Positions 31,937 through 40,469 of a stretch of 53,007 nucleotides of DNA are shown here, piece after piece. The notes under the pieces are model-generated. The model saw only the letters and a list, made by a program, of their open reading frames with translations. It was not told the origin of the DNA and ran no database searches. Every line of letters starts with the position of its first letter. Position 1 is the stretch's first letter. A program made the position numbers and the translations under genes. This DNA comes from Micromonospora maritima (GTDB lineage Bacteria; Actinomycetota; Actinomycetes; Mycobacteriales; Micromonosporaceae), in assembly GCF_902825405.1 (NCBI RefSeq), contig NZ_CADEAU010000002.1, positions 1 through 53,007 on the forward strand. The letters run 5' to 3'.

Positions 31937-32942
31937 GGCAGACAACCTGCACCGCACGTACCGGACCAGCTCCGGTTGGATCCGCCGAACCCGCAGGACC
32001 ATCACCGCCGTCGACGGCGTCAGCTTCCAGGTGCCCCCCGGGGAGCTGTTCGGCCTGCTCGGGCCCAACGGCGCCGGCAAGACCACGACCATCAAGATCC
32101 TGAACACCTTGCTGCTGCCGACCGGCGGCACGGCCCGCATCCACGGCCTGGACGTCACCCGGCACACCGCGGAGGTGCGTCGCCGCATCGGTTACGTGTT
32201 CGGCGGCGACCGCGGACTCTACGACCGCCTGTCGGCGCTGGACAACCTGCGCTACTTCGCCGAACTCTACGAGGTCGACCCGCGCGTCCAACGCCGTCGC
32301 ATCGAGGAGCTGCTGGAACTGGTCGGCCTGACCGGACGCCAGAAGGAGCGGGTCGAGGGCTACTCGCGTGGCATGAAGCAGCGCCTGCACATCGCGCGCG
32401 GCCTGCTGCACGATCCTGACGTGATCTTCCTCGACGAGCCGACCCTCGGTGTCGACCCGGTCGCCGCCCGCGACCTGCGCGCGATGATCGCAGAGTTGGT
32501 CCGCAGCGGCCGGACGGTGTTGCTGACCACCCACTACATGTTCGAGGCCGAGGAGTTGTGCGACCGGATCGGCGTGATCACGTCGGGCCGGATGCGGGCC
32601 CTCGGCACCCCGGGGGAGCTCAAACGCCACGCCCAGGACCGGGTGGTGGTGGAGGCCGAGGTCTACGGCGTCGACGAGGAACAGTTGGACGCCCTGCGCG
32701 CCGAGCGAGGTGTCCGTGGGGTCACCGTGGACCAGCGCGGCATGCTGCAGGTGATCGTCGTCCAGTGCGACATCGACGGTGACGCCGAGCCCGAGCGTTT
32801 CCGTTCGTTCGTGCGACAGTCCCTCGCGCACCTGAAGCTGGGACGGGTGGAGGTGCGCGAGCCGACCCTGGAGGACGCCTACGTGGGCATCGTGACCGGC
32901 CAGGAGGCCGCCGCCCCCGAGACGACGGCGGTCCTGTCGTGA
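31923..32942 (+). CDS. ABC transporter ATP-binding protein
   Basis: 339 aa. Walker A is GPNGAGKTTT, the signature is YSRGMKQRL (degenerate LSGGQ), and Walker B is VIFLDEPTLGVD, followed by the H-loop TTHYM. The C-terminal ~100 residues form the extension found in DrrA/NatA-type exporters. ATG 31923 lies inside the end of the previous gene. With the two permeases that follow it makes an ABC-2 exporter, probably for the cluster product. An exporter of this type commonly also gives self-resistance. Confidence 0.93.
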   Translation: MYAIEADNLHRTYRTSSGWIRRTRRTITAVDGVSFQVPPGELFGLLGPNGAGKTTTIKILNTLLLPTGGTARIHGLDVTRHTAEVRRRIGYVFGGDRGLYDRLSALDNLRYFAELYEVDPRVQRRRIEELLELVGLTGRQKERVEGYSRGMKQRLHIARGLLHDPDVIFLDEPTLGVDPVAARDLRAMIAELVRSGRTVLLTTHYMFEAEELCDRIGVITSGRMRALGTPGELKRHAQDRVVVEAEVYGVDEEQLDALRAERGVRGVTVDQRGMLQVIVVQCDIDGDAEPERFRSFVRQSLAHLKLGRVEVREPTLEDAYVGIVTGQEAAAPETTAVLS

Positions 32943-33733
32943 ACGCTCGGCGCTCGTTGCCACGTCGTCTGCCCCGGCTGCTCGCGGTCGGCCTGCGTAC
33001 GCACATCGTCTACCTGTCGCGTTCTCCGCTGGAGATCCTTGTCGCACTGATCGAGCCGCTGATCTTCGCGACCATCGCGGTCTACCTGTTCCGCGCCGGC
33101 GACCGCCCCGGTGAACTGCTGTCGGCGGCGGTCGGCGCCGGGCTGATGGGTATCTGGGCCTCCGTGCTCTTCGGCTCGGGGGCCGCGATCCAGAACCAGC
33201 GCTGGATGGGGGTGCTGGAGCCGCTGGCCGCCGCCCCCGTCCCCCTCGTGCTGGTCTTCCTGCCGATCACCCTCGCGTCGGCCGCGGTCGGCGCGTACGC
33301 GCTGCTGGCCACCCTGATCTGGGGGGTGCTGCTGTTCGGCGTGCCGCTGGACTTCGCCGACCCGCTGGCCTTCGTGGCCGCGGTCCCGGCGACGGTCCTG
33401 TCGCTCGGGATGGTCGGCCTGCTGCTGGCGGCGTCGTTCGTCCTGCTGCCCAACGCGAACGCCCTGGCCAACTCGCTGAGCTACCCGGTGTGGATGATGT
33501 CCGGCATGCTCGTCCCGGTCGACGTGCTGCCCGCCTGGTCGGCGCCCCTCTCGGCGGCGCTGCCGTCGAAGTGGGGAGCGGACGCGCTGCGGGCCGCGGT
33601 CACCGGCGGCGACGCGTGGCCACCGATCCTGATCTGCCTCGCCGTCGGGCTCTGTTACCTGGTCCTGGGTGCGCTGATGATGACCTGGGTGGAACGCCGG
33701 GCGCGGGACACCGCGACCCTGGCGCTGGCCTGA
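32939..33733 (+). CDS. ABC-2 type permease 1
   Basis: 264 aa from GTG 32939, overlapping the ATPase stop (GTGA). It is hydrophobic with about six membrane segments, including LIFATIAVYLF and a long Ala/Leu/Val-rich central block. The sequence PVWMMSGMLVPVD near 200 is the usual ABC-2 membrane-domain signature region. It forms a heteromeric exporter with the permease encoded 17 nt downstream. Confidence 0.9.
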   Translation: MNARRSLPRRLPRLLAVGLRTHIVYLSRSPLEILVALIEPLIFATIAVYLFRAGDRPGELLSAAVGAGLMGIWASVLFGSGAAIQNQRWMGVLEPLAAAPVPLVLVFLPITLASAAVGAYALLATLIWGVLLFGVPLDFADPLAFVAAVPATVLSLGMVGLLLAASFVLLPNANALANSLSYPVWMMSGMLVPVDVLPAWSAPLSAALPSKWGADALRAAVTGGDAWPPILICLAVGLCYLVLGALMMTWVERRARDTATLALA

Positions 33734-33750
33734 GCGGGGGAGGAGTCGAC

Positions 33751-34548
33751 ATGAACGGTTTCGCAAGCACCGCCCGGCTGGTGGTCGTCGGCGGCATGAC
33801 CTCGTACCGGGCGCTGTTCAACTGGACGACCCCGTCGATGTACATCGGCACCCTCTTCGCGAGCCCGCTGTTCCAACTGCTCTTCTTCGTCTACGTGGGG
33901 CGCGGCCTGGGTGTGGCCGGTGACGAGTTCCTCATCGTCGGCAACGCGGTGCTGTCGTGCAGCGTCGCGGGCATCTTCGGCGGCACGATGGCGATCGCGA
34001 ACGAACGCCGTTACGGCACGCTGGGCACGGTGCTGCTGAGCCCGCGCAGCCGCGCCGCGATCTTCCTCGGCCGGGGACTGCCGTACGTGCTGAACGGCGC
34101 CCTGGTCTCCGTGACGATGCTGGGCGCGGCGGCTCTGCTGCTGGGCTGGCGCACGCCCGTCGACCGGCTGCCGGCGCTCGTCCTGACCACGCTGGTGGGG
34201 GCGATCGCGTGCACCGCGTTCGGCCTGACCCTGGGGTCGGTCGGGCTGCGGCTGCGCGACATCTGGCTGGTCACCAACATCACCTCGGCGCTCATGCTGC
34301 TGCTCACCGGTGTCATCGTCCCGTCCGGCGAGCTGCCCGCCCTGCTGCGGGGGATCGGTTCGGTGCTGCCGTTGACCCACTCGGTCGCCGCAGCCCGGCA
34401 CATCACCGACGGCGACGGCTTCGGCGCGGCCGGTCCCGACCTGCTGATCGAGGTCGGCATCGCGGTGGCGTACACCCTGATCGCCGTCGTCCTGCTCCGC
34501 GTCTTCGAGACGGAGGCCCGCCGGCGGGCCGTTCTGGACGCGATGTGA
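33751..34548 (+). CDS. ABC-2 type permease 2
   Basis: 265 aa from ATG 33751; GGGGGAGGAG at 33736-33745 sets this start. About six membrane segments, with ANERRYGTLGTVLLSP (coupling-helix region) and TGVIVPSGELP near the end, as in DrrB-like permeases. It is a partner of the preceding permease and ATPase. Its TGA overlaps the GTG of the next gene (GTGA), keeping the HTTM pair in the same operon. Confidence 0.9.
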   Translation: MNGFASTARLVVVGGMTSYRALFNWTTPSMYIGTLFASPLFQLLFFVYVGRGLGVAGDEFLIVGNAVLSCSVAGIFGGTMAIANERRYGTLGTVLLSPRSRAAIFLGRGLPYVLNGALVSVTMLGAAALLLGWRTPVDRLPALVLTTLVGAIACTAFGLTLGSVGLRLRDIWLVTNITSALMLLLTGVIVPSGELPALLRGIGSVLPLTHSVAAARHITDGDGFGAAGPDLLIEVGIAVAYTLIAVVLLRVFETEARRRAVLDAM

Positions 34549-35081
34549 GCGGCTCCGCACCGGGTCGTCGCGGTTGGCGCTCCCTGAGTGAGGCGCTTCT
34601 CGTCACCGCGGGCGCCGGTTACCTGGGCGCCCAGCTCTGGCACACCTGGAAGGACCGGAACCGCTGGCCGTTGTGCTCCTACAACATGTTCAACCGGACC
34701 CTGCCCAGCCGGTTCCCGCAGCCGCGGGTGACGCTGCACGACCCGGCGGGATCGCAGGAGCTGCTGCCCGTGTACGGCCTCCTTCCGCTGGAGTTCTTCC
34801 GGGTCGTGTCGATCATGGCCGAGGTGTTCCTGGTCAACGGGGACGAGGAGATCAAGCGCCGGTTCGCCGAACGGGTCCTCCGCCGGCTCAACACCCGCCC
34901 GTGGCCGGCGTTCGACGAGGTCCACGCCAGCCATCGGCCGCTCGGCCCGGCGGGGTTCCACGGCCTCGACCTGTATGCCGTGACCCTCGACCTGGACGAC
35001 TACGACCCGCGTACGGACCGGCCGTTGCACCAGCCCGAACTGCTGTTCTCATACCGGAGGCCAGATGTTCCGCAGGCTTGA
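34545..35081 (+). CDS. HTTM-partner membrane-anchored protein (178 aa)
   Basis: GTG 34545 overlaps the permease stop. One N-terminal hydrophobic segment (LLVTAGAGYLGAQL) is followed by a soluble part with RWPLCSYNMFN, a phrase resembling the WPLS-YPMF segment I associate with proteins encoded beside HTTM (vitamin-K-carboxylase-like) genes. No catalytic motif is evident. The ATG of the HTTM gene lies inside its end (17-nt overlap), so the two are surely a pair. Function unknown; a membrane accessory or modification role is inferred. Confidence 0.75.
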   Translation: MSGSAPGRRGWRSLSEALLVTAGAGYLGAQLWHTWKDRNRWPLCSYNMFNRTLPSRFPQPRVTLHDPAGSQELLPVYGLLPLEFFRVVSIMAEVFLVNGDEEIKRRFAERVLRRLNTRPWPAFDEVHASHRPLGPAGFHGLDLYAVTLDLDDYDPRTDRPLHQPELLFSYRRPDVPQA

Positions 35082-35904
35082 CCAGTTCCTCTTCCACCAG
35101 CCGGATCCGCGGCGGCAGGCGGCCGCGATCCGGATGAACCTGGTGGCGGTGATCAGCCTGACCGTGGCGAAGCTCCCGCCCGGCGACTTCTTCGAGGAGC
35201 ATCGCGACACGGTCGCCGCGCTGGCCGGTGACGAGCAGCGGCGGATGCTGACCGCGAAGGAGTACGAGACGCTCCGGGCGACCACGGTCGCCTCCCTGGC
35301 GGCCTGGGGCGCGACCGGCCGCCGGGCCGCCGGCTTGACCGCTGCCGCCCAGTTCGCCCGGCTCAGCCAGCACGTGACGACGTTGCACCCCAAGCTGTGG
35401 AGCTACAACTCCCACCTCAACGTGTTCCTCGCGGTCCTGGGCGCGCTGGACACGTCGAGCGACCTTGCCCTCGGCCGACGCGCGGGCCGGCCCTCCGACC
35501 CCCGGCTGCAGTCGTTGGCCATCGCGTTCATGCAGCTCTACGTCGGCATGCTCTACTTCCAGTCGGCGGTGTCCAAGCTGAAGTACGGCGGTGTGTCCTG
35601 GCTGAGTACGGGTCGCACGCTGCGCGCGGCGACGGCGCTGACCGGCACCGGGCTGGGACACCGGTTGTACGAACGCAAGGAGCTGTTCCGGTACATCAGC
35701 ATCGCGACGGTGGCACTGGAGGTGCTGTTCCTGCCGCTGCTGCTGGTCGGCAAGCCGGACCGTCGCCTGGTGGCGCTGGCCGCCGCCGGGTTCCACATCG
35801 GCGCCGCCGCGACCACCAAGATCCCCTTCTGGCACCTCTGGACGCTGTACCCGACGTTGTTCTGGCTGCCCGAGCGCCGGGAGCGAGGGCGTCGGGCGGC
35901 CTGA
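35065..35904 (+). CDS. HTTM-domain (vitamin-K-dependent-carboxylase-like) membrane protein
   Basis: 279 aa from ATG 35065 with GGAGG ~5 nt upstream. Several membrane segments include MQLYVGMLYFQSAVSKLKYG, which resembles the HTTM helix preceding a WLSTG element, and ALEVLFLPLLLVG. Length and motifs match short bacterial HTTM proteins; no lumenal carboxylase domain is present. It is the last gene of the plus-strand run and probably the right edge of the cluster. Its reaction is unknown. Confidence 0.8.
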   Translation: MFRRLDQFLFHQPDPRRQAAAIRMNLVAVISLTVAKLPPGDFFEEHRDTVAALAGDEQRRMLTAKEYETLRATTVASLAAWGATGRRAAGLTAAAQFARLSQHVTTLHPKLWSYNSHLNVFLAVLGALDTSSDLALGRRAGRPSDPRLQSLAIAFMQLYVGMLYFQSAVSKLKYGGVSWLSTGRTLRAATALTGTGLGHRLYERKELFRYISIATVALEVLFLPLLLVGKPDRRLVALAAAGFHIGAAATTKIPFWHLWTLYPTLFWLPERRERGRRAA

Positions 35905-36088
35905 GCGCCGTCGGCGGTCCAGGCCAGCTCGCTACATCCCCCCGACACGGCAGGCCAGGGTTCGTGACGTCCCGGCGAGCGCCGCGACGAAGAGCTGTCC
36001 CGGGCCGTGCGAGTACAGCTTCCACCCGACCAGGCGTACGGTGAGCTGACGCCCGCGTACCGGCCGTGCGGGACCGAAGGATCCAAGG

Positions 36089-36862
36089 GTGGGCGATGTG
36101 GCCGAGATCCGGTTGTCCGACGTGTTCGTGGAGATGGCGGACACTCTCGTCGACGACTTCGACGTGATCGAGTTTCTGCACGTGCTCGCCGAACGATGCG
36201 TTCAGCTGCTGGGAGTTTCGACGGCCGGGCTGCTGGTGACCGACCAGCGGGACAACCTTCAGGTGATGGCGGCGTCCTCCGAGCGCACCCGCCTCCTGGA
36301 GCTGCTTCAGCTGCAGACCGACGAGGGCCCGTGCGTGGACTGCTTCCGCACCGGCCGACCCGTGTCGGTCGTCGATCTGCGGACCGCCGCCCACCGATGG
36401 CCGCGCTTCACGGCAGCCGCCGCCGAAGCCGGTCTCGTCGCCGTGCACGCCCTGCCCATGCGCCTGCGTTCCACGGTCATCGGTGCGCTCAATCTCTTCG
36501 ACGTCCGCCCGGGCGCGCTCGACGAAGGCAAGGCTCGGATCGGGCAGGCACTGGCGGACGTGGCCACCATCGGGCTGCTCCAGCAACGCGCCATCCGCCA
36601 CGGCGACACCCTCACCGAGCAACTCCAGGCCGCACTCCACAGCCGGGTTCTGATCGAGCAGGCCAAGGGTGTCCTCGCCGAACGCCACCAGACGGACGTC
36701 GATGAGGCCTTCACGCTGCTCCGCAACGGGGCCCGTCGTCGTAACCGGCGGCTGTCCGATCTGGCACGGGCGATCGTCGACGGCTCCGAGAAGCTCGAGC
36801 CGGAACCGGTGACGACGTCACCTCATGCCGGCGGCCTGGTCGAGGCGCCTCATCGAGCGTAG
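36089..36862 (+). CDS. GAF-ANTAR transcription antitermination regulator
   Basis: 257 aa from GTG 36089 (GAAGGA upstream). An N-terminal GAF domain (~20-165) has DEGPCVDCFRTG, typical of actinobacterial GAF-ANTAR proteins. The C-terminal ANTAR three-helix domain (~175-235) has VLIEQAKGVLAERH and DEAFTLLRNGARR. Such proteins bind paired RNA hairpins and prevent termination. No obvious target lies beside it. It begins an ordinary chromosomal segment and is separated from the cluster by 184 bp. Confidence 0.92.
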   Translation: MGDVAEIRLSDVFVEMADTLVDDFDVIEFLHVLAERCVQLLGVSTAGLLVTDQRDNLQVMAASSERTRLLELLQLQTDEGPCVDCFRTGRPVSVVDLRTAAHRWPRFTAAAAEAGLVAVHALPMRLRSTVIGALNLFDVRPGALDEGKARIGQALADVATIGLLQQRAIRHGDTLTEQLQAALHSRVLIEQAKGVLAERHQTDVDEAFTLLRNGARRRNRRLSDLARAIVDGSEKLEPEPVTTSPHAGGLVEAPHRA

Positions 36863-36936
36863 GGTGGGGGTGTTGCCCTGGACCCCGGCGACCCCGGTTC
36901 GCGTACGTCGCGCACCACCGTCGAAATGAGGTCCCG

Positions 36937-37296
36937 ATGGCCAGGTCAACTTCTTCCGCCCGTACCGTCGATGCGCAGTCCGGCCCCGACGTCGACGGCC
37001 GGGCCCGCCCGGAACCGGGTGGCCGCACCGGACGTCCGCTGGCGGCGGTTGCGGGGTACGCCGTGCTGCTGCTCCTGCTTCTGATCTTCATCCTCATGAA
37101 CGGGCAGCGCGCGGAGGTGCACTTCTTCGGTGCGCAGGGTCGCCTGCCGATGGGAGTCGCGCTGCTGCTCGCCGTGGTGTTCGGTGTGCTGCTGGTGACC
37201 ACGTACGCAGCTGTACGAAGGATCGTCCGACCGCGCCGCTCCCACCGCCTCGGGAGCACCGAACCGGGCGCGGGCACACCGGAAGGACGGCACTGA
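36937..37296 (+). CDS. LapA-domain (DUF1049) membrane protein
   Basis: 119 aa with two membrane segments (~35-55, ~71-93) flanking a short hydrophilic loop NGQRAEVHFFGAQG, the usual lipopolysaccharide-assembly LapA layout that is also common in Gram-positives. The N-terminus is disordered and the C-terminus basic. Its stop shares a base with the following ATG. It has no clear role in actinomycetes. Confidence 0.85.
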   Translation: MARSTSSARTVDAQSGPDVDGRARPEPGGRTGRPLAAVAGYAVLLLLLLIFILMNGQRAEVHFFGAQGRLPMGVALLLAVVFGVLLVTTYAAVRRIVRPRRSHRLGSTEPGAGTPEGRH

Positions 37297-37853
37297 TGCT
37301 CCGCTCCGCCGAGGAGCGGATGACGTGGATCTGTACCGGTGAGCCCCCGACGGCACGCCTGCGGCTGGCCGACGCGCCGGCCCGCCGGACGACTGTCGAC
37401 GGAGACTGGTGGCCGACCTCACGCGATCCGGTCGTCGAACTGTCCAGCCTGGTCAAGGCGCTGACCGCCCGGCGGTACGGCCAGGTCGAGCGGATCATGC
37501 TCCAGCCGGCGGCCTGGGACAGCCACCCGACCCGGATCGGCGTCGACGGTGCCGTGGTGCGAGTGGGTTGGTTCGCGACCCTCAGCGCTGAGCTGGTGAT
37601 CGCCACGGGTCCGCGTGATCTGCGGGTAGACCTGTCCGTGACCGCACCGGGAACCACGCGCGCCGTGGTCCCGGCGGCCGTGCCCCAGGCTGCCCGCCCG
37701 GGCGGTGCCCAGGCCGCGGACGGCCTGCTCGTCGCCGCCCGGCCCGCGAAGCGTCGCCGGTCCGGTGACGATGCGGCCGTCTGGGAGGCCGAAGGCGGGC
37801 ATGGGCTGCTCGACAACCGGCGCGTCGATCCGGCCGACGCGCCGTCCCCGTGA
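37296..37853 (+). CDS. DUF5994-family protein
   Basis: 185 aa. The conserved core includes a DGDWWPTSRDPVVELSSL stretch and VVRVGWF, which fits the actinobacterial DUF5994 family. The C-terminal third is Ala/Pro/Arg-rich and probably disordered. It is translationally coupled to the LapA gene. Function unknown. Family members are often encoded near stress-response genes such as ANTAR regulators, which is the case here. Confidence 0.75.
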   Translation: MLRSAEERMTWICTGEPPTARLRLADAPARRTTVDGDWWPTSRDPVVELSSLVKALTARRYGQVERIMLQPAAWDSHPTRIGVDGAVVRVGWFATLSAELVIATGPRDLRVDLSVTAPGTTRAVVPAAVPQAARPGGAQAADGLLVAARPAKRRRSGDDAAVWEAEGGHGLLDNRRVDPADAPSP

Positions 37854-37946
37854 GGGTCGCCCCGCTCGGGCCGGACGCCTGGCGGACTCCTGCCCACCAC
37901 TACGGTCCGTGGGAACAGGTGACCGGACCGCGGCGCGAGACGCACG

Positions 37947-38543
37947 CTACGTGGCGGGTCGTCGCAAGGCGTCCATGACGAGGTCGAGCAGGTGGCTGCT
38001 GCGGGTCTCGAAGTTCTCGTCCGGGCTGATGCGCCAGAGGAAGCCGACCAGCAGCAGGAGGTCGTCGGCGGTCACGTCTTCGCGGACCTCGCCGGCCTGC
38101 TGACAGGCGTGCAGCAACGTGCCCATGGCGTCGACGACCGGGTCGTACCCCTCGGTGGCGAGCTGTTCTCGGGTGGAGCTGTTCAGGGCGCCGGCCAGGC
38201 CGTGCTTGATCCTGCCGTAGCTGCCCAGTTCGTCCAGCCATCGCCGTAGCGCCGCGAGCGGAGGGTGTCGGGCGGCCAGCCGGGGTGCGGCGTCGATGAG
38301 GCCCTGGACGTCGCGACGGTGTACTGCCAGGACGAGCGCCTCGCGGTGGGGAAAGTTGCGGTACAGGGTGCCCTGACCGATGCCGGCGAGCTTGGCTATC
38401 GACTGCATCGAGGCGTCGGGGTCCTGCTCCAGGGCGGTGCGCGCGGTGTCGAGGATTCGGGTCCGGTTGCGCTCGGCATCGGTCCGCCGTCTCGGTCCCC
38501 GCTGCGCGCCGGTCTTCGACTGGTCGTCGGTGCCGCGATCCAT
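37947..38543 (-). CDS. TetR-family transcriptional repressor
   Basis: 198 aa from ATG 38543; AGGAGTGAC directly upstream supports this over earlier in-frame starts. The N-terminal helix-turn-helix (IAKLAGIGQGTLYRNFPHREAL) is a textbook TetR DNA-binding domain. The C-terminal ligand domain matches the AcrR-like type with the LLLVGFLWRI helix. Two inverted repeats in front of it (38566-38581, 38598-38613) are probable self-operators shared with the divergent SDR gene. Confidence 0.93.
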   Translation of the reverse strand: MDRGTDDQSKTGAQRGPRRRTDAERNRTRILDTARTALEQDPDASMQSIAKLAGIGQGTLYRNFPHREALVLAVHRRDVQGLIDAAPRLAARHPPLAALRRWLDELGSYGRIKHGLAGALNSSTREQLATEGYDPVVDAMGTLLHACQQAGEVREDVTADDLLLLVGFLWRISPDENFETRSSHLLDLVMDALRRPAT

Positions 38544-38565
38544 GTCACTCCTGTTCGCTGGCGAA

Positions 38566-38613
38566 GTGGACATGTGTCCGCTAACGTGAGAGGCCATGCG
38601 GACACCTGTCCGC
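38566..38613. promoter_or_regulatory. duplicated TetR operator, GYGGACA-N2-TGTCCGC
   Basis: Copy 1 (38566-38581) is GTGGACA-TG-TGTCCGC, with one mismatch. Copy 2 (38598-38613) is GCGGACA-CC-TGTCCGC, a perfect 7-bp inverted repeat. Centres are 32 bp apart, three helical turns, so two dimers could bind the same DNA face. They lie between the TetR gene and the divergent SDR gene. Confidence 0.8.
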
Positions 38614-38750
38614 TTCGGTTTCCATCCTAGCCACAGGCCGTCGCCCCAGGAGTGATGGGGCTGCGGAAGTGCACCCGATCCGAGCCGCCGTGAGAGAAGA
38701 CGCGACGTCCTCCGTGCGGCCCGGTACAGCAACCCGAGGAGAACAACGCC

Positions 38751-39503
38751 ATGACAGGCACAGACAGGACCGGTGCCCGGCACAAGGTCATCGCCATCAC
38801 CGGCGCCAGCAGCGGAATCGGCCGGGCCGCCGCGCTGGCCCTGGCCGCCCGCGGGGCGACGGTCGTCCTCGGCGCCCGGCGGAGCGACCGCGTCGAGCGG
38901 CTCGCCGGCGAGATCCGTGAACGCGGCGGCCGCGCCGTGGCACTGGCGACCGACGTACGGCGGCGCGACGACCTCATCCGCCTGGTGGACACGGCGGTCA
39001 CCGAATTCGGCCAGCTGGACGTTCTGGTCAACAACGCCGGCATCGGCCCGATCTCCCCGCTGGACGACCTGCGCGTCGACGAGTGGGACGACATGATCGA
39101 CGTCAACCTGCGCGGTGTCCTGCACGGCATCGCCGCCGCGCTGCCGGTCTTCCGCCGCCAGGGGTTCGGACACCTGGTGACGGTGGCGTCCACCGCCGCG
39201 TACCGCACCGTGCCCGGGCAGGCCGTGTACGCCGCGACGAAGACGGCCGTGCGTACGGTCTGCGAAGGGCTGCGGCAGGAGGTCGGGGACACGATCCGCG
39301 TCACCGTCGTCTCCCCGGGCTTCGTGCACACCGACTTCGTCAACGCGGTCGCCGACCCCGACGCCCGCGCCACGCTGCTGGCCAGCCGCGACGCCATGGC
39401 GCTGGATCCCGCAGCGATCGCGGACGCCATCGCGTACGCGGTCACCCAGCCGGACCAGATCGACGTCAACGAGATCGTGGTACGGCCCACCGCCCAGCGG
39501 TGA
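38751..39503 (+). CDS. classical short-chain dehydrogenase/reductase
   Basis: 250 aa. Motifs are TGASSGIGRA (cofactor), NNAGIG, the catalytic Ser in VASTAAY and YAATK. All residues of an active classical SDR are present. The ATG at 38751 follows GAGGAG. It is divergent from the TetR gene and likely its regulatory target. The family oxidises or reduces alcohols and ketones with NAD(P); substrate unknown, perhaps the TetR ligand or a precursor. Confidence 0.92.
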   Translation: MTGTDRTGARHKVIAITGASSGIGRAAALALAARGATVVLGARRSDRVERLAGEIRERGGRAVALATDVRRRDDLIRLVDTAVTEFGQLDVLVNNAGIGPISPLDDLRVDEWDDMIDVNLRGVLHGIAAALPVFRRQGFGHLVTVASTAAYRTVPGQAVYAATKTAVRTVCEGLRQEVGDTIRVTVVSPGFVHTDFVNAVADPDARATLLASRDAMALDPAAIADAIAYAVTQPDQIDVNEIVVRPTAQR

Positions 39504-39696
39504 CGGCAAGCGGGTTGACGAGGCGGTGGGATGTCGAGGGTCGACGTCCCGCCGCCCGAAGGTGACGTCCCGAGATCGGTCGTCGGTTTCCTAACCCGAC
39601 GCTCCGCCGGTGTGCGCAGGCCGATGACCGGCGGTTTTGTTTTCCGCCCTTGCGTGCCTGTCGCTCTGCGGCCGTGCCGTGATCGCTTGCCGAAGA
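39504..39696. other. non-coding gap downstream of the SDR gene
   Basis: About 190 bp with somewhat lower GC than the genes around it. I see no supported gene, convincing hairpin or repeat here. Adjacent bases 39697-39864 are described separately because they read as an in-frame continuation of the minus-strand SnoaL-like gene. Confidence 0.4.
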
Positions 39697-39864
39697 TCAG
39701 CTGGCGGAGCCGTCAGGTCGAGCGGTCTCCTCCTCGTCGAGCAATTCACGACGCCATTCGGCGAATCGGCTAAGGAGATCGTCCAGCGCTCGATCGGTGA
39801 CGCCGTACTGGGCGAAGTCGTCAGGATCGAGCAGGGCGGCTGGTCTGGGAGCGGCGAAGACGCG
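39697..39864 (-). pseudogene. coding-like in-frame continuation of SnoaL-like gene beyond a TGA
   Basis: Directly after the TGA at 39865-39867 the same minus-strand frame stays open for 55 codons to TGA 39697-39699. It encodes Arg-Val-Phe-Ala-Ala-Pro, then an amphipathic stretch (ALDDLLSRFAEWRREL) and an acidic end (LDEEETARPDGSAS). Codon use is GC3-rich and protein-like, and the stretch has no start codon of its own. Either the upstream gene has a recent nonsense mutation, or this is a readthrough tail or a gene remnant. Confidence 0.45.
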
Positions 39865-40311
39865 TCAGTGCGCGAAGACACCGATGTTTCCCTCGATCCA
39901 GATGGGTCGGGCTACCAGTCGGCTGATTCGCCATCGCTCGCCTGCGCGGCGCAGCTCGAACTCGTACGTGCCGCCGTTGTGCCACAGCCGTCCGCCCGGC
40001 ACGTTGTCGCGTCGTAGCCAAGCCAGCACGTTCGCGGTTGCGGTTGCGGTATCGCCCGTCACGTCGGCGATCACCCCGGTGACCACGTGCTGTGTGCCAT
40101 CCAAGACGCCAAGCTCCCGTCGCCACCGATCTACCTGCTCGGCGCCGGAGAGAGTCTCTGCGTCGCCGCCGCTCATCGCGGTGTAGTCGACGACCACGGT
40201 ATCGGCGAACGTCGCCACCAGAGCGTCCCAGTCTCGGCGGTCCACGAACCAGGCGTACTCGGTGATCACCCGCTGGATGGCGAACTGGTCAATGAGATCC
40301 TCTGGATGCAT
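39865..40311 (-). CDS. SnoaL-like (NTF2-fold) protein
   Basis: 148 aa from ATG 40311, with GAGGAG ~8 nt upstream. The cone-like NTF2/SnoaL_4 fold is indicated by IQRVITEYAWFVDRRDWDALVATFADTV at the N-terminus and WRISRLVARPIWIEGN at the C-terminus. Such proteins act as cyclases, dehydratases or isomerases, or only bind ligands. The frame continues as coding-like sequence past its TGA (see 39697-39864), so the annotated C-terminus may be truncated. Followed upstream by a second, distinct SnoaL-like gene on the same strand. Confidence 0.85.
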   Translation of the reverse strand: MHPEDLIDQFAIQRVITEYAWFVDRRDWDALVATFADTVVVDYTAMSGGDAETLSGAEQVDRWRRELGVLDGTQHVVTGVIADVTGDTATATANVLAWLRRDNVPGGRLWHNGGTYEFELRRAGERWRISRLVARPIWIEGNIGVFAH

Positions 40312-40469
40312 GTCATAACTCCTCTTCGTGGTGGCGGGGGATGAAGGCGGCCAGTGGTGCCCGTCGTCGACCATGCCCAGAGCCAGGGATTCGCGTCGAC
40401 GATGGTCGCAGCTGATGAACGAGGCTGGTTGCCAGGCCGACCCGGCCCGGACAGCAGTCTGGCGAGGTT

